The notes: generated by a model not told the origin, from the letters alone. A DNA stretch of 64,000 bases from Cytobacillus sp. FSL H8-0458 (GCF_038002165.1 NZ_JBBOBR010000001.1:1550001-1614000); one strand, 5' to 3'; shown: positions 33,354-41,882, numbered from the stretch's first letter. Translations and numbers: made by a program.

Positions 33354-34439
33354 TTGAAAAAGAAAGCTTATTTAATTGTATTGCTTTGTTTATTGCTTGT
33401 CTCGGCTGCAGGATGCAGCGGCCAAACAGGAAGTTCTGCAGATGAAGGATCAGGAAAAAGTGATGGAAAGACACTTGTGTTAGCGGCATACGGTGGAAGC
33501 TATGAGCAAAAGATGAAGGAAGTTCTGATTCCAAAGTTTGAGAAAGAACATGGTGTTAAGGTGAAATATATTACTGGAAGCTCTGTTGATACCTTATCAA
33601 AGCTTCAGGCTCAAAAGGATAATCCACAAATTGATGTAGCTTTCCTCGATGACGGTCCTCAGGCTCAGGCTAAGGCATTTGGATTGCTGGCTCCATTGGA
33701 TGAGAGTGTTGTGACGAATCTGGCAAATGTCTATGATATTGCAAAAGACAAGGATAATGTCGGTGTTGGATTCGGGATTATTTCAACCGGCTTGGCTTAT
33801 AACAAGGATGTCTTCGAACAGAATGGCTGGGAACCTCCTACATCATGGAATGATTTGGCCGATCCGAAGTTTAAAGGAAAACTAGTATTGCCATCCATTG
33901 CCAATACGTATGGAGTTCATTTTCTTCTTATGACAGCAATTGCAAATGGAGGAAGTGAAGAGAATATTGAACCTGGTTTTGAAAAGATGAAGGAAATCGC
34001 CAAAAATGCCATTACTTTTGATAAAACAGCTGATGTTTCCAACTACTTCCTCCAGGGGCAGACAGTTGCAAGTGCATGGGGAAGCAGCCGGGTGTTTACC
34101 CTTCAGGACAGCGGATTCCCGATTGAGTATGTGATTCCGGAAGAAGGGGTTCCTGCTTTAATGCCAACCGTCAGTGTGATAAAAGATGCTCCAAATGGGG
34201 ATCTTGCACAGGAATTTGTGAATTTTGTTTTGGATGAAGAAGCTCAGCTTCTATTCGCCAACTCTTTGTTTGACGGTCCGGTTAATAAGAATGTGAAGCT
34301 TGAAGGAGATATCGTCGATAAGGTGGCTTATGGGGAAGAGGAGATTGCCAAATTGATCAAAGTCGACTGGGAAACTGTCAATGCAAAACGGGCTGAATGG
34401 ACAGAACGGGCCAATAAAGAAATTGAAGTAGCCCATTAA
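33354..34439 (+). CDS. ABC transporter substrate-binding lipoprotein (PotD-like)
   Basis: A 361-residue extracellular binding protein with a lipoprotein signal: KKKAYLIVLLCLLL then AAGC (lipidated Cys near residue 21). The mature part starts KTLVLAAYGGSYEQ and is of the spermidine/putrescine or iron(III)/thiamine-like family 1 or 8 fold. The start is TTG behind AGGGGGAAA. First gene of a four-gene importer operon, followed by oxidoreductase genes, so the ligand is probably the substrate those enzymes oxidise. Confidence 0.88.
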   Translation: MKKKAYLIVLLCLLLVSAAGCSGQTGSSADEGSGKSDGKTLVLAAYGGSYEQKMKEVLIPKFEKEHGVKVKYITGSSVDTLSKLQAQKDNPQIDVAFLDDGPQAQAKAFGLLAPLDESVVTNLANVYDIAKDKDNVGVGFGIISTGLAYNKDVFEQNGWEPPTSWNDLADPKFKGKLVLPSIANTYGVHFLLMTAIANGGSEENIEPGFEKMKEIAKNAITFDKTADVSNYFLQGQTVASAWGSSRVFTLQDSGFPIEYVIPEEGVPALMPTVSVIKDAPNGDLAQEFVNFVLDEEAQLLFANSLFDGPVNKNVKLEGDIVDKVAYGEEEIAKLIKVDWETVNAKRAEWTERANKEIEVAH

Positions 34440-34455
34440 AAGAGAGGGGAAACGA

Positions 34456-35523
34456 ATGAGTTACTTAAGCATGGAAAATGTGGTCAAGACCTTTAATAAA
34501 ACGGAAGTGGTTAAAAAGCTCAGCCTTGACATCCAAAAAGGGGAACTGGTCTCCTTTTTGGGGCCTTCGGGCTGCGGAAAAACGACAACGCTGAATATGA
34601 TCGCAGGATTTTTGGAAGTGGACGGCGGGAAGATTGAGGTCGATGGGAAACCCGTTCACCTGCTTCCCCCCAATAAAAGAGAAATGGGCATGGTGTTCCA
34701 AAATTATGCTTTATTTCCGCACATGACGGTTTTTGATAATGTCGCCTATGGGCTTAAGCTTCGTAAAGTGCCAAAACATGAGATCAGCAAAAGGGTACTT
34801 GAAGCATTGGAGATGGTTCGTCTGGCTGGCTATGAAAAACGCTATCCAAAAGAACTTTCCGGAGGGCAGCAGCAGCGGGTTTCATTAGCGAGGGCCCTTG
34901 TCATTAAGCCGAAGGTGCTTCTCCTGGATGAGCCATTGAGCAATCTTGATGCCAAGCTGCGCCAGGAAATGCGTGAAGAAATTGTTGATATCCAAAAGCA
35001 GGTAGGGATCACAACAATTTTTGTCACACATGACCAAGAGGAAGCATTGGCCATATCGGACCGTATTGCGGTCATGTATGAGGGGCGGATTGAGCAGGTA
35101 GATGATCCGGCGTCCATATATAACCATCCAAAGACTGACTTCGTGTCTCAATTTATAGGGGAAGTTAATCACATTCAAGGGAAGGTTTTGGAAACCTATG
35201 AAAATAAGAAATGCAAAATGCACTTCTTTGGAAATGAACAGATTGTTTCAGTTCCATCTGTAAAGAATTCTGAAGTTCACTTTTTCATCCGGCCGGAAAA
35301 AATACAAATTGCATTAGCCGAATCAGATGAGTCTTTTCAAACCAAGGTGGAAAGGAAAATGTTTCTTGGAGCCAAGACCAGATATATCCTGAGGGTACAA
35401 GATCGTCATCTTATTGCGGATATTTCCAATACCGTTATAAATCCCACCCAAATAAAAGAAGGAAACAGTGTTTACACTTATTGGAACCCGGAAGACCTGC
35501 TGCCTTCGAGAATGGCGAGGTGA
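34456..35523 (+). CDS. ABC transporter ATP-binding protein (PotA-like)
   Basis: A 355-residue ATPase: Walker A GPSGCGKTT (about 36-44), Q-loop VFQNYALFPH, signature LSGGQQQR (about 135-142), Walker B VLLLDEPLSNLD and switch His in FVTHDQEE. A C-terminal TOBE-like region (about 240-350) is present. The length and organisation match the polyamine/thiamine/opine importer ATPases. Located 16 bp after the binding protein. Confidence 0.92.
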   Translation: MSYLSMENVVKTFNKTEVVKKLSLDIQKGELVSFLGPSGCGKTTTLNMIAGFLEVDGGKIEVDGKPVHLLPPNKREMGMVFQNYALFPHMTVFDNVAYGLKLRKVPKHEISKRVLEALEMVRLAGYEKRYPKELSGGQQQRVSLARALVIKPKVLLLDEPLSNLDAKLRQEMREEIVDIQKQVGITTIFVTHDQEEALAISDRIAVMYEGRIEQVDDPASIYNHPKTDFVSQFIGEVNHIQGKVLETYENKKCKMHFFGNEQIVSVPSVKNSEVHFFIRPEKIQIALAESDESFQTKVERKMFLGAKTRYILRVQDRHLIADISNTVINPTQIKEGNSVYTYWNPEDLLPSRMAR

Positions 35524-35528
35524 CTCAC

Positions 35529-36446
35529 ATGCAAGCCGGAATCGGAACGGAACATGACTTATTGCTTCAGCAAAAGAAAAAGAATGTGAATAAAAAACGG
35601 CTTGATACGTGGCTGCTTTTACTTCCGACGCTGGGAATCTTCATTTTCTTCTTTTTGCTGCCATTGTTTTTCTTATTTATTACAAGCTTTAAAAATTTTG
35701 ATGCCAGCACGGGAGTGGGAAATGAATGGACGCTCCAAAACTACATCAAGTTCATGTCAGATCCCTTTTACCTTGGAGTGGTCTGGCGCACGGTAAAAAT
35801 CGCTCTTTTAACAACATTGATAACTATCATTATCTCTTACCCGGTAGCTTTTCAGATTGCAAGATCAAAAGGAAGAGCCAGAAATTATTTAACCCTTCTG
35901 GTGCTTTCACCGCTTCTGATCAGCATGGTTATACGATGCTACGGCTGGGTGATCCTTTTATCCAGCAATGGTGTAGTCAATAATACACTATTAAAGCTGG
36001 GCTGGATTGATCAGCCTTTAACCCTCTTATACACCGAATTGAGTGTGGTCATCGGGATGGTGCATGTTCTTTTCCCATACATGGTGCTGAGCATCATGGG
36101 TTCGCTTGAAAAAATAGACCCTTCTGTCATCAGAGCCTCGCAGAATCTAGGGGCCAGCTCCTTCAGAACTTTCTTTTCCATTTTGCTTCCGTTAACCTTG
36201 CCAGGTGTTTTTGCAGGTTCCGTTATGGTGTTCAGCTTAAGCGTCAGCTCATTTGTTACACCGGCCATTCTTGGCGGTCCGCAAGTGAAGGTGATGTCTT
36301 ATTTAACGTATGAACAGGTAGCTGTCATGCTGAACTGGCCGTATGGGGGAGCAATCGGCTTCCTGCTGATCCTGATAGCCACCATTACTATCATTGCTTA
36401 CAGCAAAATCCTTGCCAGGTCTGAGAAAGGGGTGGCCATACAATGA
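35529..36446 (+). CDS. ABC transporter permease (PotB-like)
   Basis: About 305 residues with six membrane helices after a basic N-terminus and the EAA-type loop (ASQNLGASSFRTFFSILLPLTLPG). ATG 35529 is preferred because GAGGTGA precedes it; an upstream frame would overlap the ATPase gene extensively. Overlaps the next permease gene by 4 bp. Confidence 0.88.
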   Translation: MQAGIGTEHDLLLQQKKKNVNKKRLDTWLLLLPTLGIFIFFFLLPLFFLFITSFKNFDASTGVGNEWTLQNYIKFMSDPFYLGVVWRTVKIALLTTLITIIISYPVAFQIARSKGRARNYLTLLVLSPLLISMVIRCYGWVILLSSNGVVNNTLLKLGWIDQPLTLLYTELSVVIGMVHVLFPYMVLSIMGSLEKIDPSVIRASQNLGASSFRTFFSILLPLTLPGVFAGSVMVFSLSVSSFVTPAILGGPQVKVMSYLTYEQVAVMLNWPYGGAIGFLLILIATITIIAYSKILARSEKGVAIQ

Positions 36447-37243
36447 GCAGGAAGCTGCCCAAGTTTTTCTTTAACTTTGTTTGTTTACTTGTTTATATTT
36501 TCCTGCTGGCGCCTATCGTAGTGGTATTGCTTTCTTCCTTAACAACAACCGAATACATTGTATTCCCGCCAGAAGGTGTGACCCTCAGATGGTACACAGA
36601 ATTAATTGAACATCCGGAATTTATGCAGTCCTTTACACTGAGCATTATGGTGGCTTTCGGAACTGCTATTATTGCGACTGCCATTGGCACGCTTGCATCG
36701 CTTGCGGTCGTCAGGCGCCAATTTAAAGGGAAGACAGCGATTGTCCAATTAGTGGGATCGCCTCTTTTAATACCATCGGTCGTGTTTGGTGTGGCTCTCC
36801 TGCAGTTTTACTCATGGATAGGTTTAGCTGCCAGTCCGATTGCTTTAATTTTAGGACATATCATTTTAACTGTTCCATTTGTGATGCGTCTGGTTGTTGC
36901 AAGCTTAGTAGGTTTCGACCGTTCTATCGAACAGGCGGCCTTGAACCTTGGTGCAGGACCGATGAAAGTTTTCTTTCAAATCACCTTGCCGATCATTAAA
37001 TCAGGCGTGATAGCAGGCGCCATTTTTGCCTTTATTACTTCATTTGATGATTTAACAGTTGCCTTATTCATTGTCAGCACCGACGTTGTGACGCTGCCAG
37101 TGCGGATCTACACATACATGCAATATCAATATGATCCGATTATTACATCCGTATCAAGCATCATGATTCTTTTCACTGTTGTATTAATGCTCGTAATTGA
37201 AAGAGTGCTTGGTGTAGGGAAAGTGTTTTCCTCGAAAAATTAG
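36443..37243 (+). CDS. ABC transporter permease (PotC-like)
   Basis: A 266-residue permease with six membrane helices and the EAA loop AALNLGAGPMKVFFQITLPIIKSG (about 168-191). It forms the heteromeric channel with the preceding permease, with which it overlaps by 4 bp. Followed at 16 bp by the oxidoreductase genes. Confidence 0.9.
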   Translation: MSRKLPKFFFNFVCLLVYIFLLAPIVVVLLSSLTTTEYIVFPPEGVTLRWYTELIEHPEFMQSFTLSIMVAFGTAIIATAIGTLASLAVVRRQFKGKTAIVQLVGSPLLIPSVVFGVALLQFYSWIGLAASPIALILGHIILTVPFVMRLVVASLVGFDRSIEQAALNLGAGPMKVFFQITLPIIKSGVIAGAIFAFITSFDDLTVALFIVSTDVVTLPVRIYTYMQYQYDPIITSVSSIMILFTVVLMLVIERVLGVGKVFSSKN

Positions 37244-37258
37244 ATAGGAGAGGTCTTA

Positions 37259-37582
37259 ATGCACATTGAGAAACATCCCGTTCTGGGCAGGCAGCTTCAC
37301 AAGCCTGTAACCATTTATTTCAATGACCAGCCATATCAGGCCTATACGCAGCAATCAGTCGCTGCCGCCTTAATGGCAAATGGAATTAAGAAATTGGGTG
37401 TCAGCCGGAAGCTGGTCCAATCCAGAGGATTATTCTGCTCCCGCGGAAGATGCTGCAGCTGCTATATGACCATTGACGGTGAGGACCATGTACGGAGCTG
37501 CATGACAGAAGTTGAAGATGGCATGCGAATATACCCGAATATGGATGACCCCGAGGTAAGGAGGGACATTGATGAAGACTGA
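37259..37582 (+). CDS. (2Fe-2S)-binding subunit of amine/amino-acid dehydrogenase (HcnA-like)
   Basis: A 107-residue plant-type ferredoxin-like protein. Cluster ligands are visible as CSRGRCCSC (about residues 60-68) and a fourth Cys in VRSCMTEV (about 81). Such small subunits occur in hydrogen cyanide synthase (HcnA), opine oxidase and D-hydroxyproline dehydrogenase complexes with two flavin subunits. It overlaps the next gene by 11 bp. The partner order here fits that complex. Confidence 0.85.
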   Translation: MHIEKHPVLGRQLHKPVTIYFNDQPYQAYTQQSVAAALMANGIKKLGVSRKLVQSRGLFCSRGRCCSCYMTIDGEDHVRSCMTEVEDGMRIYPNMDDPEVRRDIDED

Positions 37583-38651
37583 TGTACTGATTATTGGAGG
37601 CGGTCCTGCAGGTCTTTCGGCAGCAATTGAGACGGCATCAAGGGGACTGGATGTAATAATTATTGATGAAACTTCCAGGCTTGGCGGGCAGCTAAACCAG
37701 CAGACTCAAGTGCTGCGTCCGCTGCCTCCTATATATGAATCCATGCGTGGCTTTGAATTGGCATATAAACTAACAGGGCAGATTAAGGATTCTAATGTGA
37801 GGCCGCTCCTAAATCACCGTCTTGTCGGATTTTACGCTGATGGAAGTGCCGGAATTACAGATGAAGAAAATGTATTTCCTGTAAATGCAAAAAAGATTAT
37901 AGTGGCTTCCGGAGCAGCTGAAAAGGCTGTCGCTTTTCCAAAATGGACATTGCCGGGGATTATGACAATCGGTGCTGCACAGACATTGATTAATCGCGAT
38001 TTTGTGCTGCCCGGGAGAGAAGCTGTTATTGTGGGCTCAAGTGATTTTGCCATCGAAACAGCTTTACAGCTGATGGGTGTAGGAATCCAGGTGAAAGCAA
38101 TTGTAGAACAACAAAGTGGTGCTTCGGCAAAAGAGCAGGAAAAAGTGAGTGAGTTGACACGTAAACGAATTCCTGTTTATTTTAATAGTTTTATAAAAGA
38201 AGCAAGAGGAAATGGGCAGGTGGAACAGATTGATGTTGCGCTGCCGGATGAAGTCATTACCCTGAATGTGGACCTCGTTTGCATGGATGGAGGCAGGGCA
38301 CCCATACTGGATGTTTTTTATCAGCTGGGCTGTTCCTTTGGATATCAAGAAGAGCTGGGCGGCTGGGTTCCGCAATATAATAATAGATTACAAACCGGCA
38401 GAGAAGATGTATTCCTAGCCGGGAATGCAGCAGGCATAAGCACTCATGGTCCTTTGCTTCTAACAGGAATGATTGCCGGCATCAGTGTAAGTGAGGAATT
38501 GCAGGCAATCAGAACGGAAGAGGCAAATGAGATAAGAGAGGCACTTTGGAAAGAACTTCAATTATTGGAGTACAGCGAAGTTTACAGCGGAAGAGTCAAG
38601 CATCTCGAGAACTTTACAAGCCCAGTGCTGAAAGATCAATTTATCTCCTAG
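37572..38651 (+). CDS. FAD/NAD-type oxidoreductase subunit (HcnB/OoxA-like)
   Basis: A 359-residue flavoprotein of the pyridine-nucleotide-disulfide family: FAD motif LIIGGGPAGLSAA (about 5-17), GGQLNQQTQ, a second nucleotide-binding fold (VIVGSSDFAIETA, about 153-165) and GNAAGISTHGPLLLTG near the end. In HcnB and OoxA a Cys-rich BFD-like [2Fe-2S] domain is fused at the C-terminus; here it is a separate gene downstream. ATG 37572 is preferred over the TTG at 37569 by spacing from AGGAGGG. Confidence 0.87.
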   Translation: MKTDVLIIGGGPAGLSAAIETASRGLDVIIIDETSRLGGQLNQQTQVLRPLPPIYESMRGFELAYKLTGQIKDSNVRPLLNHRLVGFYADGSAGITDEENVFPVNAKKIIVASGAAEKAVAFPKWTLPGIMTIGAAQTLINRDFVLPGREAVIVGSSDFAIETALQLMGVGIQVKAIVEQQSGASAKEQEKVSELTRKRIPVYFNSFIKEARGNGQVEQIDVALPDEVITLNVDLVCMDGGRAPILDVFYQLGCSFGYQEELGGWVPQYNNRLQTGREDVFLAGNAAGISTHGPLLLTGMIAGISVSEELQAIRTEEANEIREALWKELQLLEYSEVYSGRVKHLENFTSPVLKDQFIS

Positions 38652-38680
38652 ATAGGAAAAGAGAGAAGAAGGTGAATAAG

Positions 38681-39010
38681 TTGGATAAATCGACGATCAT
38701 CTGCAGATGTGAAGAAATCAGCTGTGAAGAAGTGGAAGAGGTAATCAGCAATGGAGGAAGGACTTTTGATGATGTGAAGAGGATTACCCGCTGCGGAATG
38801 GGTCCCTGCCAGGCTAAAATCTGCACCAGCATGGTGGCAGAAATTATTCACCAGCAGACTGGGCTGTCGCCTTCAGAGATTCCGCTGCCGAGAATGAGGA
38901 TGCCGTTATCCCCCATTAAGCTTGAAACACTGGCAACGAACAGTACATCCTTTAGTGCCGTCAAGTCTGTTCTTGATGAGGTGGAATTGGAAGAAGGGAA
39001 GGTGAGGTAA
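38681..39010 (+). CDS. BFD-like (2Fe-2S)-binding protein
   Basis: About 109 residues. Four ligand cysteines appear as CRC in TIICRCEEI (residues about 7-9) and RCGMGPCQAKIC (about 37-48), the pattern of bacterioferritin-associated-ferredoxin/opine-oxidase C-terminal domains. A C-terminal tail (from about 70) is Pro/Arg-rich. TTG 38681 is chosen because AAGGTGA lies five bases before; GTG 38672 is possible. It is placed between the two flavin subunits and ends exactly where the next gene begins. Confidence 0.8.
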   Translation: MDKSTIICRCEEISCEEVEEVISNGGRTFDDVKRITRCGMGPCQAKICTSMVAEIIHQQTGLSPSEIPLPRMRMPLSPIKLETLATNSTSFSAVKSVLDEVELEEGKVR

Positions 39011-40084
39011 TTGGAAACCAATTATGAAACAATTGTTATCGGAGGGGGTGTAGTGGGCAGCGGAATTGCTTACCACCTGTCTGAGCAATACAAAGAAGGC
39101 GTGCTTGTGCTTGATAAAAAATACCCCATGTCAGGCACCTCAGGATCCACCCAGGCCTGGGTATGGGTACATAATAAAACACCTTCCTGGTATGCGGAAT
39201 TTAATATGTACAGCGCGGAACTCTATCCTTATCTGTCTAAAAAAATCGGGGACGTTGAATACAAAAGGACAGGTGGCCTATCGCCTTTTTTCAATGAAAG
39301 TGATCGTGAAAAGGCACAGAAGCTCGCGGAATCTTATCGAAAAATCGGCATCAAAATCAAAGTCTTATCCAGGGAAGAAGTTCTCGAAAAAGAGCCCTAT
39401 ATGAATCCGGAAGTTGCAGGGGCTACCTACAGCTCCATTGATGGCAATGTAAATCCATTCCGCCTTATTGATATGTATATGAGAGCAGCTAAAAGAAATG
39501 GCGTCCGCTATTCTGCTTATAATAAGGTAACTGAGATTAAAAAGCAGGATGGAAAATACTTAGTTTTTTCAGACAAGGGTGCGTTTGAATGCAAAAATCT
39601 GATTCTTGCTGGCGGAACCTGGTCGAGAGAAATAGGTGACATGCTTGGAGTTAAGATTCCTGTTAATCAATTAAGAGGGCAGATCCTGGTATCTGAACCA
39701 TTAAAGCCTTTCTTAAATTTTACAATCAGCGGATTAAGGCAGGCAAACAATGGTGAAGTACTGATGGGCTATTCAATGGAGGAAGCCGGATTTAACCGGG
39801 CTACAACACTTGATGTGATTCAGGAAACAGCCAATATGGCGGTCCGTTATGTTCCTGGATTAAGAAAAGCAAAAATTGTCCGCGCCTTTTCCGGAATCAG
39901 GGCCATGCCTGAGGATGGTTTTCCGATTCTTGGTGAGGTACCGGGCTTTGAGAACTTATATGTAGCTGCCACCCATAGCGGAGTTACACTTTCTCCTTTA
40001 ATAGGCACCCTTATAACAGAGTTAATCATAGATGGGGAAACTTCGATTCCGATTGACAGGTATTCTTTAAGCAGGTTTGGTTAG
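39011..40084 (+). CDS. FAD-dependent D-amino-acid/glycine oxidase-like subunit (HcnC/OoxB-like)
   Basis: A 357-residue DAO-family flavoprotein: FAD motif VIGGGVVGSGIAYHLSE (about 8-24), the GGTWSREIGDMLG block (about 198-210) and the closing RAFSGIRAMPEDGFPILG and ATHSGVTLSP. This would be the substrate-oxidising subunit, passing electrons through the other flavin and the iron-sulfur proteins. The start is TTG directly after the preceding stop, behind AAGGTGAGG. Substrate is likely an N-alkylated or D-amino acid; not determinable here. Confidence 0.87.
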   Translation: METNYETIVIGGGVVGSGIAYHLSEQYKEGVLVLDKKYPMSGTSGSTQAWVWVHNKTPSWYAEFNMYSAELYPYLSKKIGDVEYKRTGGLSPFFNESDREKAQKLAESYRKIGIKIKVLSREEVLEKEPYMNPEVAGATYSSIDGNVNPFRLIDMYMRAAKRNGVRYSAYNKVTEIKKQDGKYLVFSDKGAFECKNLILAGGTWSREIGDMLGVKIPVNQLRGQILVSEPLKPFLNFTISGLRQANNGEVLMGYSMEEAGFNRATTLDVIQETANMAVRYVPGLRKAKIVRAFSGIRAMPEDGFPILGEVPGFENLYVAATHSGVTLSPLIGTLITELIIDGETSIPIDRYSLSRFG

Positions 40085-40097
40085 AGTGCACCTTATT

Positions 40098-40117
40098 AAG
40101 TTATAATATTATAACTT
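40098..40117. promoter_or_regulatory. GntR operator copy 3 (perfect palindrome)
   Basis: AAGTTATAATATTATAACTT is a perfect 20-bp palindrome containing TATAAT, upstream of the tautomerase-like gene. The copies at 32395 and 33200 match it closely. Confidence 0.75.
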
Positions 40118-40171
40118 TTTTAAATAAGTTGTCTGGAAAAATATTATGTAAATTAGCTTGGAGGAAACAGG

Positions 40172-40504
40172 ATGCCGCATTTGTTTATAAGAGGAATTTC
40201 AGTCGATCAGACGAAGGAAATCAGCACGCAGCTGGTGAAAGACCTGGCTCGGCTTTGTGACTGCGGAGAAGATAACTTTACATTAGAAGTTTTGAATTCA
40301 ACTTTTGTGTTTGATACTAAAGAAGTTCCAGCATATCCATTTATAGAAGTAAAGTGGTTTGACAGGGGCAAAGAGGCTCAAAACGAATTTGCCGGGATTG
40401 TTACGAATCATGTTCAGTCGCTGGGATTGCCGGAGGTTGAGGTGGCATTTACTGCATTTTTAGAGGCTGATTATTATTTTAATGGGAAGAGTTTTGCGGA
40501 TTAG
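40172..40504 (+). CDS. DUF1904 / tautomerase-like protein
   Basis: A 110-residue protein beginning MPHLFIRGIS, with Pro at position 2 as in 4-oxalocrotonate tautomerase-fold proteins, and two beta-alpha-beta units (VEVAFTAFLEADYYFNG at the end). DUF1904 belongs to this superfamily. The perfect GntR palindrome precedes it, so it probably belongs to the same regulon as the dehydrogenase and may process its imine or keto product. That role is inference. Confidence 0.75.
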   Translation: MPHLFIRGISVDQTKEISTQLVKDLARLCDCGEDNFTLEVLNSTFVFDTKEVPAYPFIEVKWFDRGKEAQNEFAGIVTNHVQSLGLPEVEVAFTAFLEADYYFNGKSFAD

Positions 40505-40546
40505 GCTTTCCTAAAGGTATAAGGATAGCTAAGTGCAAAATCAAGT

Positions 40547-40580
40547 AAAAAAAGGAGCTTCCTAATAAGGGAGCTCCTTT
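40547..40580 (-). terminator. Terminator after yvrJ-like gene
   Basis: AAAGGAGCT/AGCTCCTTT arms (about 40551-40559 with 40572-40580); the A run at 40547-40553 becomes the U tract on the minus strand. Confidence 0.8.
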
Positions 40581-40587
40581 GGGTTCA

Positions 40588-40725
40588 CTATTCTTTAAGC
40601 CGATCTGGCAATCCCTGAATGGACGATACAACAACATCAAGTTTGGCTTCAATCCGGTTCAGCAGAAAAAGGGTGACGACGATTGGGAAGCCGAGCTCGC
40701 TGATTAATGTGACCATCTGTTCCAT
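40588..40725 (-). CDS. YvrJ-family small protein
   Basis: A 45-residue protein, MEQMVTLISELGFPIVV at the start followed by a short hydrophobic helix and LNRIEAKLD, ending LPDRLKE. This is the pattern of YvrJ, a small membrane-associated protein found with accessory sigma factors in bacilli. The start has a good ribosome site (AAAGGAG, eight bases). It is the last gene of the minus-strand sigma-factor cluster. Confidence 0.8.
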   Translation of the reverse strand: MEQMVTLISELGFPIVVTLFLLNRIEAKLDVVVSSIQGLPDRLKE

Positions 40726-40754
40726 GGCAGCTGCTCCTTTCTGGCGAGTATTCT

Positions 40755-40785
40755 AAAAATGGCCGGGTTCCAAGGAATCCGGCCA
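40755..40785 (-). terminator. Internal terminator between DUF2922 and yvrJ-like genes
   Basis: TGGCCGG/CCGGCCA stem (40760-40766 with 40779-40785), with five A at 40755-40759 giving the U tract on the minus strand. No separate promoter for yvrJ is evident, so read-through is likely. Confidence 0.7.
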
Positions 40786-40792
40786 CTGATGA

Positions 40793-41011
40793 TTATACTA
40801 ATTCATATTCAATTACATTCTGTTCAACCAATCTGGCACTTTCCGCTAAAACCAAATCCCCGCCATTGCCATCAAATGCATTGGCAGCAATGATTTGCTC
40901 CATGGCAGCTTTTACAGCAGCAGGATCAATTGGTTCAATCGGATTATCAACGGATAGTTTCGTTGGCTTGCCCAGTTCAGAGATGAAAGTCATTTCTAAT
41001 GATTTAGCCAT
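40793..41011 (-). CDS. DUF2922 small protein
   Basis: A 72-residue protein with MTFISELGKPTKLSVDNP near the N-terminus and MEQIIAANAF in the middle, the usual DUF2922 pattern. The start follows AAGGAGGG. DUF2922 and DUF1659 genes form a conserved pair in bacilli and some clostridia, with unknown function; here they accompany an orphan sigma factor. Confidence 0.85.
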   Translation of the reverse strand: MAKSLEMTFISELGKPTKLSVDNPIEPIDPAAVKAAMEQIIAANAFDGNGGDLVLAESARLVEQNVIEYELV

Positions 41012-41055
41012 TTAGTATGCCCTCCTTATGATTTTGGTATTTTAATAGATTGTGT

Positions 41056-41274
41056 TTAGCCTAAAATATCGAAGCTGTCATTTCTATTAATCTCTGTCAA
41101 TGGGTAGCTGCTTAGACCGGAGATCGCTTGTCCAACTGTGAAAAGCTGGTCTGCTGTGGCCGATTGCTTTACGCCGCTATAAGTTTTCGATTTGTGAACC
41201 GGCTTGCCCTGCCCATTAAGGCCTGTTTCAAATACCAGGCGAAGTTTGGAATCAGTGATAATTGCTTGTGCCAT
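41056..41274 (-). CDS. DUF1659 small protein
   Basis: A 72-residue protein with LRLVFETGLNGQGKPVHKSKTYSG in its first half, a DUF1659 signature, and a two-stranded/helical remainder. The start is ideal (AAGGAGGTGA). It is preceded by a promoter-like pattern shared with the gene at 42011. Confidence 0.85.
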   Translation of the reverse strand: MAQAIITDSKLRLVFETGLNGQGKPVHKSKTYSGVKQSATADQLFTVGQAISGLSSYPLTEINRNDSFDILG

Positions 41275-41298
41275 CTTGGGTCACCTCCTTTCACCTTT

Positions 41299-41332
41299 TA
41301 TATACAGTTTGGAGGGCGAAAAGGACAGGGTG
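41299..41332 (-). promoter_or_regulatory. Candidate accessory-sigma promoter, copy 1
   Basis: On the minus strand CACCCTGTCC (41332 to 41323), 16 bp, then TGTATATA (41306 to 41299), followed by AAAGGTGAAAGG. The same two boxes with the same spacing occur at 42837-42870. It drives the DUF1659/DUF2922/YvrJ genes. Confidence 0.6.
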
Positions 41333-41336
41333 AATT

Positions 41337-41882
41337 TTAATTAAGCTGCAAAATTTTCTTCAGCTTCTCACGAGCACCGTGCCGCCAGTTTTTGACTGCA
41401 GACAGTGAGACCTGCTCTTTTTCAGCAATTTCCCTGACTGATAGCCCATCACATAAAGTATATTGGAGCCATTTCATTTGGTTTTCAGATAACATTCCGC
41501 ATTTTCCAAAAAGATCTTGTGTGAGCTCTGAGCTGGGGGCTGGTGAGGTATCTTCGATGAATTCCCAGAAGTCTGCCTCTGGATAGATATACCGGTCAAT
41601 TTGGCTTGTTTGCCTCGTTAATTCGTTCATCATTTTTCCTTTTACCATTCCGTAAGCATAGGAAAAGAAGTTTCCTTTTTCATCGTCATGATTTTTCCAC
41701 GCCTGCCAAAGTGTGATTAAACCCAGCTGCTGGAATTCCTCAGTGTTTTTATAGACGTTCAATCTATGCATGATGTCATGGATCATAGGCTCATATTGTG
41801 ATGCTATCTGTTCAAAACTCTCCACAAAAATGTCCCTTAAAGAAAAGCGCGCTCTCTGTGTATTCCCGGGTAGCTCAAACAT
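41337..41882 (-). CDS. Sigma-70-family orphan sigma factor
   Basis: A 181-residue protein with region 2 in the N-terminal half (YEPMIHDIMHRLN, QQLGLITLWQAWKNHD, FFSYAYGMVKGKMMNELTRQ) and region 4 at the end (LSVREIAEKEQVSLSAVKNWRHGAREKLKKIL, a helix-turn-helix). Region 3 is missing, as in small alternative sigma factors. No anti-sigma gene is adjacent. Its position between two copies of an unusual promoter pattern suggests it reads that promoter. Conditions that activate it are unknown. Confidence 0.85.
   Translation of the reverse strand: MFELPGNTQRARFSLRDIFVESFEQIASQYEPMIHDIMHRLNVYKNTEEFQQLGLITLWQAWKNHDDEKGNFFSYAYGMVKGKMMNELTRQTSQIDRYIYPEADFWEFIEDTSPAPSSELTQDLFGKCGMLSENQMKWLQYTLCDGLSVREIAEKEQVSLSAVKNWRHGAREKLKKILQLN

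Noticed and set aside
35481-35528. Longer N-terminus for the PotB-like permease
   Set aside because: It would overlap the ATPase gene by 43 bp; ATG 35529 has a GAGGTGA site and gives a normal permease N-terminus.
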